Source: Fen-1077 sp964462865 (GTDB lineage: Bacteria > Chloroflexota > Dehalococcoidia > Dehalococcoidales > RBG-16-60-22). From it: DNA of 43,192 nucleotides. Under the pieces are notes generated by a model. It was not told where the DNA came from. It made no database searches and was given only the letters and a program-made list of their open reading frames with translations. The translations under genes and the position numbers were made by a program. The stretch spans positions 1-43,192 of the forward strand of contig CAYWZO010000011.1 of the NCBI GenBank assembly GCA_964462865.1, written 5' to 3'. Shown here in pieces: positions 8,640 through 16,243 of this stretch (positions are counted from its first letter, which is position 1; the number at the start of each line of letters is the position of its first letter).

Positions 8640-8668
8640 ATTATAACACCGATTTTCACCCGATGCAA
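8640..8668 (-). promoter_or_regulatory. probable promoter of the nusA operon
   Basis: On the minus strand, TTGCAT (8668-8663) and a perfect TATAAT (8645-8640) are separated by 17 bases. Transcription would begin near 8633, giving a leader of about 90 bases that contains the hairpin at 8606-8587. The -35 box is weak (3 of 6). Confidence 0.5.
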
Positions 8669-8700
8669 GATGACGTTAAGAATAATTTTCCACCGTGTCT

Positions 8701-8730
8701 TTGTCTTTGATGGGGAGTACCGTGTATAAT
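8701..8730 (+). promoter_or_regulatory. probable promoter of the M20 amidohydrolase gene
   Basis: TTGTCT (8701-8706) and a perfect TATAAT (8725-8730) are separated by 18 bases. The start would be near 8737, about 43 bases before the ATG at 8780, and the leader contains the GGAGG ribosome site. It points away from the nusA promoter. Confidence 0.55.
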
Positions 8731-8779
8731 ATTTTATTGTGCTGGTGGGGTGTCTCTTCGCCCGGAGGAAATACCGTAA

Positions 8780-9955
8780 ATGGATCCTGGTGAATTAAAA
8801 AAAGCAGCCATCAGGGATATTGATTCCGGTTATCAACGGCTGCGTGAGTTAAGTCGGCGGCTGCATGACCATCCCGAGACGGCGATGGAAGAACGCCGCG
8901 CATCGGCCTGGTTGACGGCATACCTCAAAAAGAACGGGTTCAGGGTAAAAAAGGGTATTTGTGAGCTGCCCACGGCTTTCCGGGGGAGCTACGGCCAGGG
9001 CAGACCGGCCATTGCCTTTCTCGCCGAATATGATGCCCTCCCGAAGATAGGCCATGCCTGCGGCCACAACCTGATAGCGGCCAGTGCCGTCGCGGCCGGC
9101 GTGGCCTGCCGGAGAGCGGTAGACACGTTGGGAGGCAGTATTATCGTCTTCGGTACGCCCGCAGAAGAGCTCCACGGCGGCAAGGCTATCATGGCGTCCA
9201 GGGGCGCTTTTACTGATATTGATATAGCGATGCTGGTGCATCCGGGTGGCAGCAGCAACCGCGTGGCGATGTCCACCCTGGCCTGTGCCACGCTGGAGGT
9301 TGAGTTCTTCGGTCGGGCGGCCCATGCCGCCGAACGCCCGGAACGGGGCATCAACGCCCTGGAGGCGATGATACTGTCTTTTAATGCTATTAATTCGTTG
9401 AGACCGCAAATCGGGACGGGGGCGCTGGTCAATGGCATCATCACCGACGGCGGTGAGGCGGCCAATATCATTCCGGCCCACACCGCCGCCACCTTCATCG
9501 TCCGTGCCCCGACTGATAGCGCCCTGGCGGAATTGCAGCCGAAGGTGATAAGCTGTTTTGTGGGCGCCGCCGATGCTACCGGTGCGAAACTGGAGTACCG
9601 GTGGGATGAGAGCTATGCGGCGATGGTCTCAAATATGGCTTTAGCCCGGCTGTATAGAGAGAATTCCCACGCGCTGGGGCACGATATGCGCCTGGGCGAT
9701 AATTCCGTGATGAGTTTCAGCACCGATGTCGGTAACGTAAGCCTGCTGGTGCCTACCATCCAGCCCATGGTATCCATCGCGCCGGACACGGTCTTGATAC
9801 ATACCCCGGAATTCGCCAGCGTCACAGCCACCGATGACGCGCTGCGCCGTATGCTCGATGCCGCCAAGGCCATGGCCATGACGGCCATCGACCTGCTGGC
9901 TGATCCGGTGACGATGGAGAATGTCCAGGCGGAGTTCAGGAAGGGCAGGCAATAG
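8780..9955 (+). CDS. M20 family metallopeptidase/amidohydrolase (PM20D2/AbgB-like)
   Basis: This is a predicted cytoplasmic zinc amidohydrolase of 391 aa, from the branch that includes p-aminobenzoyl-glutamate hydrolase and PM20D2 dipeptidases. Metal and catalytic motifs are visible: the RLHDHPETAMEE start region, FLAEYDALP, KIGHACGHN (metal ligands, about residue 88) and GTPAEELHGG (catalytic Glu, about 130). The dimerisation insert lies at about 175-290. There is no signal peptide. The ATG at 8780 is preceded by CCCGGAGGAAA. The gene has its own promoter and is followed by a weak terminator, so it is probably monocistronic. The exact N-acyl amino acid or dipeptide substrate cannot be read from the sequence. 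Confidence 0.9.
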   Translation: MDPGELKKAAIRDIDSGYQRLRELSRRLHDHPETAMEERRASAWLTAYLKKNGFRVKKGICELPTAFRGSYGQGRPAIAFLAEYDALPKIGHACGHNLIAASAVAAGVACRRAVDTLGGSIIVFGTPAEELHGGKAIMASRGAFTDIDIAMLVHPGGSSNRVAMSTLACATLEVEFFGRAAHAAERPERGINALEAMILSFNAINSLRPQIGTGALVNGIITDGGEAANIIPAHTAATFIVRAPTDSALAELQPKVISCFVGAADATGAKLEYRWDESYAAMVSNMALARLYRENSHALGHDMRLGDNSVMSFSTDVGNVSLLVPTIQPMVSIAPDTVLIHTPEFASVTATDDALRRMLDAAKAMAMTAIDLLADPVTMENVQAEFRKGRQ

Positions 9956-9967
9956 TATGGCATTGTT

Positions 9968-9997
9968 CCTCTCTCTCGTTGGGAGAGGTAGCTTTTA
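9968..9997 (+). terminator. weak intrinsic terminator candidate after the amidohydrolase
   Basis: CCTCTCTC (9968-9975) can pair with GGGAGAGG (9981-9988), giving eight pairs with one G-U and a TCGTT loop, followed by TAGCTTTT. The T-run is short and displaced, so strength is doubtful. Confidence 0.35.
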
Positions 9998-10023
9998 AAA
10001 AGGCTGGTAAAAAAGACTAGTTT

Positions 10024-10992
10024 ATGGAAGCCTATCTGGGTTTAGATGTCGGTTCTGTGACGACCAAGCTCGCTGTGCTGGACGCGGCGGACAGGCTGGT
10101 CGCCAGCTTATACCTGCCCACGGAAGGCCGGCCCGTGGTCGCGGTGCAGGCGGGACTGCGGCAGTTGCGCCGCGAGCTGCCCGCCGGTATTGAGGTTAAA
10201 GGTGTGGCGGCCACCGGCAGCGCCCGCTACCTGGCTGGGGCCGTCGTCGGCGCTGACCTGGTGAAGAACGAAATCACCTGCCAGGCCGTGGCCGCCATCC
10301 ATGACGTACCTGATGTACAGACCGTCATCGAAATCGGCGGGCAGGATAGCAAGATTATCCTTATCCGCGACGGCCTGGTGACCGACTTCGGTATGAATAC
10401 GGTCTGCGCCGCTGGAACTGGTAGCTTCCTGGACCACCAGGCGGCGCGCCTCGGCATGGATATCGTCGAACTATCGCGGCGGGCGCTGCTCGGCAGTGGA
10501 GCAGTGTGTATCTCCGGACGTTGCACCGTCTTCGCCGAATCGGATATGGTGCATAAACAGCAGGCCGGCCACCGTGTCGACGATATTATTTACGGGCTCT
10601 GCCGGGCACTGGTAAGCAATTTCTTGAGCGATGTAGGCGCGGGCAAGGACATCCGGCCGCTACTGGCCTTTCAGGGAGGTGTCGCTTTCAACCAGGGCAT
10701 CGTCCGGGCGCTCCGGGAAGAACTTAAGATGGAAATAATCGTGCCGGCCCACCCCGGCGTAACGGGGGCCATCGGCGCCGCCATGCTCGTGCACGAAAAC
10801 GCCCCGGCCGGTACGGGACGGTTCCGGGGCTTTGGCGTCAGCGAGGTTGAGTTCACCACCTCTTCATTTGTCTGCCAGGCCTGCCCGGTTGCCTGCGAGA
10901 TAATACGCATCTCCGAAGCCGGCCGGCCGGTGGCCTGCTGGGGAGGCCAGTGCGATATGTGGGGAAATAAGTTATTGCGTCAGGGAGTTTAG
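10024..10992 (+). CDS. 2-hydroxyacyl-CoA dehydratase/benzoyl-CoA reductase-type activase (ASKHA ATPase)
   Basis: This is a BadF/BcrA/HgdC family activator: an ATPase that holds a [4Fe-4S] cluster at its dimer interface and injects a low-potential electron into a dehydratase or reductase. It has phosphate-1 GLDVGSVTTKLAVLD, IGGQDSKIILI, the cluster-ligand segment NTVCAAGTGSFLD, and ISGRCTVFAESD with the second cluster cysteine. At 322 aa it is longer than HgdC (about 260). The extra C-terminus carries FVCQACPVACEI and CWGGQCDMWG cysteines, as in activases fused to or paired with larger partners. No dehydratase gene adjoins it, so its partner must be encoded elsewhere. plsX begins 9 bases later. 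Confidence 0.9.
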   Translation: MEAYLGLDVGSVTTKLAVLDAADRLVASLYLPTEGRPVVAVQAGLRQLRRELPAGIEVKGVAATGSARYLAGAVVGADLVKNEITCQAVAAIHDVPDVQTVIEIGGQDSKIILIRDGLVTDFGMNTVCAAGTGSFLDHQAARLGMDIVELSRRALLGSGAVCISGRCTVFAESDMVHKQQAGHRVDDIIYGLCRALVSNFLSDVGAGKDIRPLLAFQGGVAFNQGIVRALREELKMEIIVPAHPGVTGAIGAAMLVHENAPAGTGRFRGFGVSEVEFTTSSFVCQACPVACEIIRISEAGRPVACWGGQCDMWGNKLLRQGV

Positions 10993-11001
10993 ACAGAAAT
11001 T

Positions 11002-12000
11002 ATGAAAATTGCCATCGATGCTGCTGGAGGCGACTATGCCCCGCACGAAGTAGTCAAGGGGGCAATCAAAGCCGTCCAGGAATACGGGGTGGAGGTTGTT
11101 CTGGTAGGCCGGAGAAACGTGCTCCGCGTCCTGGCGGAAAAGTCCATGCCTAAAACCGGCCTCACCTTCGTTAACGCCAAACAGGTGATTGATTTTAACG
11201 AACATCCCATCAGGGCCATCCAGGATAAGCCAGATGCGTCAATCGTGGTCGGCATCAAGCTGGTGAAAAGCGGCCATGCCTCGGCTTTCGTATCGGCGGG
11301 GAACACCGGTGCCGTCTTCGCGGCGGCTTTGCTGATACTCGGCAAGGTCAACGGCGTCAGCCGTCCGGCCATCGGCTGCTTCCTGGATAGGATAGCATCG
11401 GTCCCGGCGCTCCTGGTTGATGCCGGCGCCAACGCCGATTGCCGTCCCGAGCACCTGCTGGAGTTTGCCAGGCTCGGTTCGTTTTACAGCCAGAACCTGC
11501 TGAATATCGCCTCGCCGCGGGTCGGCCTGCTCAACAACGGCGTGGAGGAAGGCAAGGGCAATAAACTCGCCCAGGAAACCTACGAGCTGTTAAAGGGCGC
11601 TGCGGACATTAACTTCGCCGGTAACCTGGAGGGACACGATATCGCCCGGAGGACTTTTGACGTTATCGTGACGGACGGGTTCACCGGCAATATCGTCCTC
11701 AAGACCATTGAGGGCTTTAGTGACAATTTTCTGCACTCGGTCAAGCAGATGGGGCATGTCTTTTCCAGCGCCTCCCGTCTGCGTACGCGAGACTTGCTCA
11801 ATGATATCGGCTTGCATTCCTGGAGCAGGAAGCTGGACTATACGGAATTCGGCGGGGCCTGTCTCCTCGGGGTGAACGGCAACGTTGTTATCGCCCACGG
11901 CCGCAGCCAGGCCAAGGCCATTAAAAATGCCATCAGCCTGGCCAAGGAGACCGTCGAGCGAGGTATCACCGAAAAACTTAGGGAGGGATTTTATGAGTAA
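11002..12000 (+). CDS. plsX: phosphate acyltransferase PlsX
   Basis: PlsX converts acyl-ACP to acyl phosphate, the donor for PlsY in phospholipid synthesis; it is a peripheral membrane enzyme. The N-terminus KIAIDAAGGDYAPHEVVKGA is diagnostic. SAGNTGAVFAAALLILG, DAGANADCRPEHLLEFA and VTDGFTGNIVLKTIEG follow as in the family. Length is normal at 332 aa. The usual partners rpmF and fabH are not adjacent: upstream is the activase (9-base gap) and downstream trxA, whose ATG overlaps the plsX end by 8 bases. Confidence 0.96.
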   Translation: MKIAIDAAGGDYAPHEVVKGAIKAVQEYGVEVVLVGRRNVLRVLAEKSMPKTGLTFVNAKQVIDFNEHPIRAIQDKPDASIVVGIKLVKSGHASAFVSAGNTGAVFAAALLILGKVNGVSRPAIGCFLDRIASVPALLVDAGANADCRPEHLLEFARLGSFYSQNLLNIASPRVGLLNNGVEEGKGNKLAQETYELLKGAADINFAGNLEGHDIARRTFDVIVTDGFTGNIVLKTIEGFSDNFLHSVKQMGHVFSSASRLRTRDLLNDIGLHSWSRKLDYTEFGGACLLGVNGNVVIAHGRSQAKAIKNAISLAKETVERGITEKLREGFYE

Positions 12001-12316
12001 ACCGGTGGAAGTTGATGAGGCCAAATTTGATGAAGCGGTGTTAAAAGCCAAGACACCGGTGCTGGTGGACTTCTGGGCGCCCTGGTGCGGGCCATGCCGG
12101 ATGGTGGCGCCTATCGTTGAGGAACTGGCGGGTGAGTACGACGGTAAGGTGGGCTTCGTCGAGTTGAACGTCGATAATAGTCCGGGAGTCGCAGGTAAAT
12201 ACGGCGTGATGAGCATCCCCACCCTGATGCTCTTTAAAGACGGCAAACCGGTTAATACTATCATCGGTTACAGGCCCAAGGAAGAGTTGAAACAGAGCCT
12301 GGACAAAGTGCTTTAA
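11993..12316 (+). CDS. trxA: thioredoxin
   Basis: This is a small dithiol reductant of 107 aa with the canonical active site FWAPWCGPCRM at about residue 25-35 and the cis-proline loop MSIPTLMLFKDG. The true start is ATG 11993, preceded by GGGAGGGA in the end of plsX; longer readings in this frame run back into plsX. It overlaps plsX by 8 bases and precedes trxB by about 30, so the reductant and its reductase are made from one transcript. Confidence 0.96.
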   Translation: MSKPVEVDEAKFDEAVLKAKTPVLVDFWAPWCGPCRMVAPIVEELAGEYDGKVGFVELNVDNSPGVAGKYGVMSIPTLMLFKDGKPVNTIIGYRPKEELKQSLDKVL

Positions 12317-12345
12317 AAGGCCCTCGTTCTCATGGAAAGCGGGTG

Positions 12346-13272
12346 ATGTCTATGAGCCCCATGAAGAAGTATGATATCGTCATTATCGGCGGCGGGCCGG
12401 CGGGGTTGAGCGCCGCCATCTATACCGCGAGGGCCGGGCGGAGCACCCTTCTCATCGAAAAGGCGGCCATCGGCGGTCAGGTTATCAATACTTCGCTGGT
12501 GGAAAACTACCCCGGCTATGAGGCTATCAGCGGGATAGAATTAACGCAGGCGATGTACCAGCAGGCCAAGAAGTTCGGGACGGAGGAACTCTATGCAGAG
12601 GTCACCGGCATTGAGGTAAAAGAAGGGCAGAAAATGGTCAGGACATCGCAGGGGGATTTTACCGCCGGGGCCGTCATCGTGGCCGGCGGCCTGGAGCGGC
12701 AGAAGCTCGGGGTCCCCGGCGAAGCCGAGTTTACCGGCAAGGGCGTCTCTTACTGCGCCACCTGTGACGGCGCCTTTTTTAAAAATAAACCTGTGGCCAT
12801 GGTGGGCGGAGGTAACGCCGCCATCACGGAAGCGCTGGAGCTGACCCGGTTCGCCTCCAGGGTTACGGTCATCCACCGCCGTAACGAGCTGCGCGCCACG
12901 AAGATAATGCAGGAAAAAGCTCTGGCCGACCCGAAGATAGAATTCCTGTGGGATACCATCATTGAGGAAATTACCGGCGAAGCCATGGTCAAAACATTAA
13001 AGGTGAAAAATGTGAAAACCGGTCAAGAGTCCGCTCTGGATGTGGCCGGTGTCTTTGTGGCGGTGGGGTTCAAGCCCAACACTGCTTATCTTCAGGGCTT
13101 GGTGAAGCTGGATGATAATGGCTTGATTATCACCAATGAAAAGATGGAGACCGGCGCACCCGGTATTCTGGCGGCCGGTGATGTGCGCAGCGGCTCCATC
13201 CGGCAGCTTATCGCCGCCGCCGGTGACGGCGCGGTGGCCGCTATCTCCGCCGAGAGGTATCTAAGCGGGTAA
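12346..13272 (+). CDS. trxB: thioredoxin-disulfide reductase
   Basis: This is an NADPH-dependent flavoenzyme that re-reduces thioredoxin. It has the FAD-binding motif DIVIIGGGPAGLSAAIYTAR at the N-terminus, the redox-active CATCDGAFF at about residue 140, the NADPH fold GGGNAAITEALE, and the C-terminal FAD motif ILAAGDVRSG. Length is about 308 aa, normal for the bacterial low-Mr type. Starts at GTG 12343, ATG 12346, ATG 12352 and ATG 12361 are all possible; no strong ribosome site decides between them. It lies directly behind trxA. Confidence 0.95.
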   Translation: MSMSPMKKYDIVIIGGGPAGLSAAIYTARAGRSTLLIEKAAIGGQVINTSLVENYPGYEAISGIELTQAMYQQAKKFGTEELYAEVTGIEVKEGQKMVRTSQGDFTAGAVIVAGGLERQKLGVPGEAEFTGKGVSYCATCDGAFFKNKPVAMVGGGNAAITEALELTRFASRVTVIHRRNELRATKIMQEKALADPKIEFLWDTIIEEITGEAMVKTLKVKNVKTGQESALDVAGVFVAVGFKPNTAYLQGLVKLDDNGLIITNEKMETGAPGILAAGDVRSGSIRQLIAAAGDGAVAAISAERYLSG

Positions 13273-13337
13273 CGCGTTTTTAGCGGCTGGATAAAAAATA
13301 TTTCCCGGTTTTTCCGGGGTCTGGCTTGGACGGTGAT

Positions 13338-13367
13338 TTGACTGTTTCCCGTGGTAAATTATATAAA
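13338..13367 (+). promoter_or_regulatory. probable promoter of the rplI-dnaB operon
   Basis: TTGACT (13338-13343) is followed after 18 bases by TATAAA (13362-13367), or after 16 bases by TATATA (13360-13365). It lies about 30-50 bases before the GTG of rplI and its AAAGGAG ribosome site, separating rplI from the upstream trx genes. Confidence 0.6.
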
Positions 13368-13393
13368 TAATTGTCATCAAAAAGGAGTAAACT

Positions 13394-14149
13394 GTGAAGG
13401 TCATATTCATCGAAGATGTCCCTAATGTGGCCAGGGCAGGACAGACCCGGGAGGTAGCTGGTGGCTATGCCCGGAACTACCTCTTTACCCGCAAGCTGGC
13501 TGTCCTGGCGAACTCGAATGCTGCGGCCGCCGTCGAAGCGCATCTCAAGAAGGTTGCCGCGCGCCGTGCTATCGAAGAGGCCGAGATGGCCGAACTGGCC
13601 AAAGCAATCAATGGTACCGAGATTACCCTTACGGCCAAGGTCGGCGAGAACGAGCGTCTTTACGGTTCGGTGACCGGTGCCAACATCGCCGAGGAACTGG
13701 GCAAGGTCATCGGCCGTGAGGTCGATAAGAGGAAAGTTGAACTTCTGGAACCTATCCGGCAGGTAGGCGTCTACGACGTTACCGTCCGCTTTACGCATGA
13801 TATCACGGCTGTGGTCAGCGTCACGGTGATGTCCGATGAGCCGGGTGCGCCCAGGCCGGAAAAGGCCGCGAAGGTCGAGGAGAAGGAAGAAAAACCGGAG
13901 AAAAAGGCCGAGAAAAAAGAAAAACCAGCCAAAAAAGAAAAACCAGCCAAAAAAGAAAAAGAAGAAAAACCTCCTAAAGAGAAGAAAGTAAAATCGGTAA
14001 AAGCGGCTAAAGTCGGGCAGGTAGAGGAAGCGGGAAAAGCCGAAACGAAGGAAAAGAAGCCCCGGGCCAGGGCGGAGAAGAAAGAGAAGAAATCGGAAGC
14101 CGGGGCCGGTGAAGAAAGAAAAGCGGAAGAGGAAGTAAAGGAGAGCTAA
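13394..14149 (+). CDS. rplI: 50S ribosomal protein L9 with long lysine/glutamate-rich tail
   Basis: Residues 1-150 are a normal L9: the N-terminal domain MKVIFIEDVPNVARAGQ with GGYARNYLF, the connecting helix, and the C-terminal rRNA-binding domain ending near VVSVTVMSDE. About 100 extra residues follow, made almost wholly of Lys, Glu, Ala and Pro with near repeats (KKEKPAKKEKPAKKEKEEK). The total is 251 aa against about 150 in the family. The GTG start has AAAGGAG seven bases upstream. dnaB starts 4 bases after the stop, the conserved rplI-dnaB order; rpsF, ssb and rpsR are not upstream. Confidence 0.95.
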   Translation: MKVIFIEDVPNVARAGQTREVAGGYARNYLFTRKLAVLANSNAAAAVEAHLKKVAARRAIEEAEMAELAKAINGTEITLTAKVGENERLYGSVTGANIAEELGKVIGREVDKRKVELLEPIRQVGVYDVTVRFTHDITAVVSVTVMSDEPGAPRPEKAAKVEEKEEKPEKKAEKKEKPAKKEKPAKKEKEEKPPKEKKVKSVKAAKVGQVEEAGKAETKEKKPRARAEKKEKKSEAGAGEERKAEEEVKES

Positions 14150-14153
14150 TCGG

Positions 14154-15530
14154 GTGAACGATGTCAGGCTGCCGCCGAACGATAACGACGCTGAAGAAGC
14201 CGTTATCGGCTCGCTGCTGATTGACGGCACGGCTATTTTCCAGATTGCCGACTTTCTCCAGCCGGCGGACTTCTACTTCGAGCCGAACCGCTGGCTTTAC
14301 GAGGCCGCCGTGGCGCTCTATAAGGATGATATTGCCATCAACCAGGTAACGCTGGCCCAGGAGCTGTCGCGGGAGGGGCGGCTGGAGTCCTGCGGGGGCG
14401 CCGCCCGGCTAAGCTACCTGATATCTGTTTGCCCCACTTCCCTGGATATTAAACATTACGCGGATATAGTTTATCGTCTTTCAATAATGCGTCAATTGAT
14501 AAGCACAGGCGACCGTATAACTGCTATCGGTTATGAGGCCGGCCGGGACGTCGAGGACAGCCTGGCCCGGGCGGAGGGGCTGCTTTTCAAGCTGCGGCGC
14601 GGCCAGGGTGCCGGCGACCTCACCCATATCCGCCAGGTGCTGGACAAGTACTTTGAAGAGGCCCCGGAAGCTGCCGGCGAGAAAGCCGAGCGTTTGCCCT
14701 ACGTGCTTTCCAGCTTCGCCGGCCTGGATGAGTTCCTGAGCGGCTTCCAGCGGTCCGACCTCATAATTATCGCCGGGCGGCCCAGCATGGGCAAGACCAG
14801 CCTGGCCCTGAACATCGCCCGCAACGCCGCCGTCGAGCACCGCGCCTGTGTCGCCCTGTTCAGCCTGGAGATGGCGCGCGATTCCCTGGTGCTGCGTCTC
14901 CTTTCCAGTGAGTCAGGCGTCAACTCGCGGCGGGTCAAGTTCGGCCAGCACACCGATGAAGAGGAAAAACGCGTCATGGAGGCCACCGGCGTCCTTTCGG
15001 AGGCCCCGATTTATATCGATGATACCCCGATGATTCGCATGGCCGAGATGCGCAGCAAGGCCCTCCGCCTCAACTACGAGCGCGGTATAGACATGGTTAT
15101 TCTTGATTACCTTCAGCTGATGCAGGGCGAAGGCGTCCGGGGCGAAAACCGGGTGCAGGAAATCAGCTTTATCTCGCGGTCGCTCAAGGCACTGGCCCGG
15201 GAGCTCAACGCCCCGGTGCTGGCCGTCTCGCAGTTGAGCCGCGCCGTCGAATGGCGCGCCTCCCACGAGCCGCAGCTTTCCGACCTCCGTGAGAGCGGCA
15301 GCATCGAGCAGGACGCCGACGTCGTCCTCTTTATTTATCGCGACGAGTATTACTACAAGAGCGAGGAAGATTGGATTGCCAACCACCCGGACCGTGAATA
15401 TCCCCGCGAGGAAGCGGACGTGATTATCGCCAAGCACCGTAACGGGCCTACCGGCCGGGTCAAGCTGCGTTTCCGCCATAGCCTGGCCCGGTTCGAGAGC
15501 CTCGGCAGCGCGGAGCCGACTTTGCTATGA
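14154..15530 (+). CDS. dnaB: replicative DNA helicase DnaB
   Basis: This is a hexameric 5'-3' helicase of 458 aa. The N-terminal primase-interacting domain begins RLPPNDNDAEEAVIGSLL. The RecA-like core has Walker A AGRPSMGKTSLALN at about residue 205, Walker B MVILDYLQLM, the VSQLSRAVE loop and ESGSIEQDADVVLFIYRDEY. No intein is present. The start is GTG 14154, with AAAGGAGAG inside the rplI tail. The stop overlaps the next gene in ATGA, so the helicase is made together with the DnaD-like and loader-like proteins that follow. Confidence 0.97.
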   Translation: MNDVRLPPNDNDAEEAVIGSLLIDGTAIFQIADFLQPADFYFEPNRWLYEAAVALYKDDIAINQVTLAQELSREGRLESCGGAARLSYLISVCPTSLDIKHYADIVYRLSIMRQLISTGDRITAIGYEAGRDVEDSLARAEGLLFKLRRGQGAGDLTHIRQVLDKYFEEAPEAAGEKAERLPYVLSSFAGLDEFLSGFQRSDLIIIAGRPSMGKTSLALNIARNAAVEHRACVALFSLEMARDSLVLRLLSSESGVNSRRVKFGQHTDEEEKRVMEATGVLSEAPIYIDDTPMIRMAEMRSKALRLNYERGIDMVILDYLQLMQGEGVRGENRVQEISFISRSLKALARELNAPVLAVSQLSRAVEWRASHEPQLSDLRESGSIEQDADVVLFIYRDEYYYKSEEDWIANHPDREYPREEADVIIAKHRNGPTGRVKLRFRHSLARFESLGSAEPTLL

Positions 15531-16243
15531 ACAAATTTCAGGGTTTTCCCGCCCGGACGGATTATGTCTCCGTCCCCAGCGCCTTCTTCAGCCACCTGCT
15601 GCCGGAGATAGACGACCCGGCCGAGCTGAAAACGACCCTTCACATTATCGCGGCGCTTTATCGCAAGAAGGGCTATCCCCGCTTTATCGGCTTTAACGAG
15701 CTGCTGGGCGATGCTGCTTTCATCGGCAGTCTGACGGTTGAGGGGGGACAACCGGAGGCAGCGCTCCGCCGCGCTTTAAAGCTGGCCATCGAGCGTGGGA
15801 CGCTGCTCTGCCTGGCCCTGGATAAAGACGGGGCGACTGAAGATATCTATTTCCTGAATGACGAGTCGGGCCGGCAGACGGCGGCGAAAATAGAGAGCGG
15901 CCAGCTCCAGCCGGGCGGGCTGAAAGCCGGGCGCAAGCCGGATGTGCCGGTGGAGCAGATGCCGGACATCTTCACCCTTTACGAGCAGAACATCGGCATG
16001 CTGACGCCCCTGGTCGCCGATGAACTGCGCGAAGCGGAAAAGCTGTACCCGCCGGAATGGCTGCGGGACGCCATCAGGGAATCGGCTTTACATAATAAAA
16101 GAAATATCAGATATATCAACAAAATCTTAGAGAACTGGTCGGTGGAAGGCCGGAGCAATGGAACATATCAGCGAGATATTAAAAAAACAGACCCGGACAA
16201 ATATATCAAGGGAAAATACGGACACATGGTCCGCCGCCGATAA
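15527..16243 (+). CDS. DnaD-domain replication protein
   Basis: This is a 238-residue protein with an N-terminal winged-helix-like part (about 1-110) and a DnaD/DnaB_2 domain (about 145-210). The domain shows its hallmark pattern FTLYEQNIGMLTPLVADEL, then YPPEWLRDAIRESALHNKRN and the YINKILENWSVEG ending. DnaD-type proteins remodel DNA and help load the helicase in Firmicutes. The gene shares ATGA with the dnaB stop and overlaps the tandem ATPase gene by 86 bases, so the three form one translationally linked cassette. The last 20 residues are basic. Confidence 0.88.
   Translation: MNKFQGFPARTDYVSVPSAFFSHLLPEIDDPAELKTTLHIIAALYRKKGYPRFIGFNELLGDAAFIGSLTVEGGQPEAALRRALKLAIERGTLLCLALDKDGATEDIYFLNDESGRQTAAKIESGQLQPGGLKAGRKPDVPVEQMPDIFTLYEQNIGMLTPLVADELREAEKLYPPEWLRDAIRESALHNKRNIRYINKILENWSVEGRSNGTYQRDIKKTDPDKYIKGKYGHMVRRR

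Noticed and set aside
13300..13322. A trxB terminator at CCCGG-TTTTT-CCGGG
   Set aside because: The stem is only 5 bp and the T-run is in the loop, not after the stem.
13280..14230. A 316-codon open frame on the minus strand, rich in Phe and Leu
   Set aside because: It is the mirror of the Lys/Glu-rich rplI tail (AAG/GAA codons read backwards); it has no family resemblance and no ribosome site.
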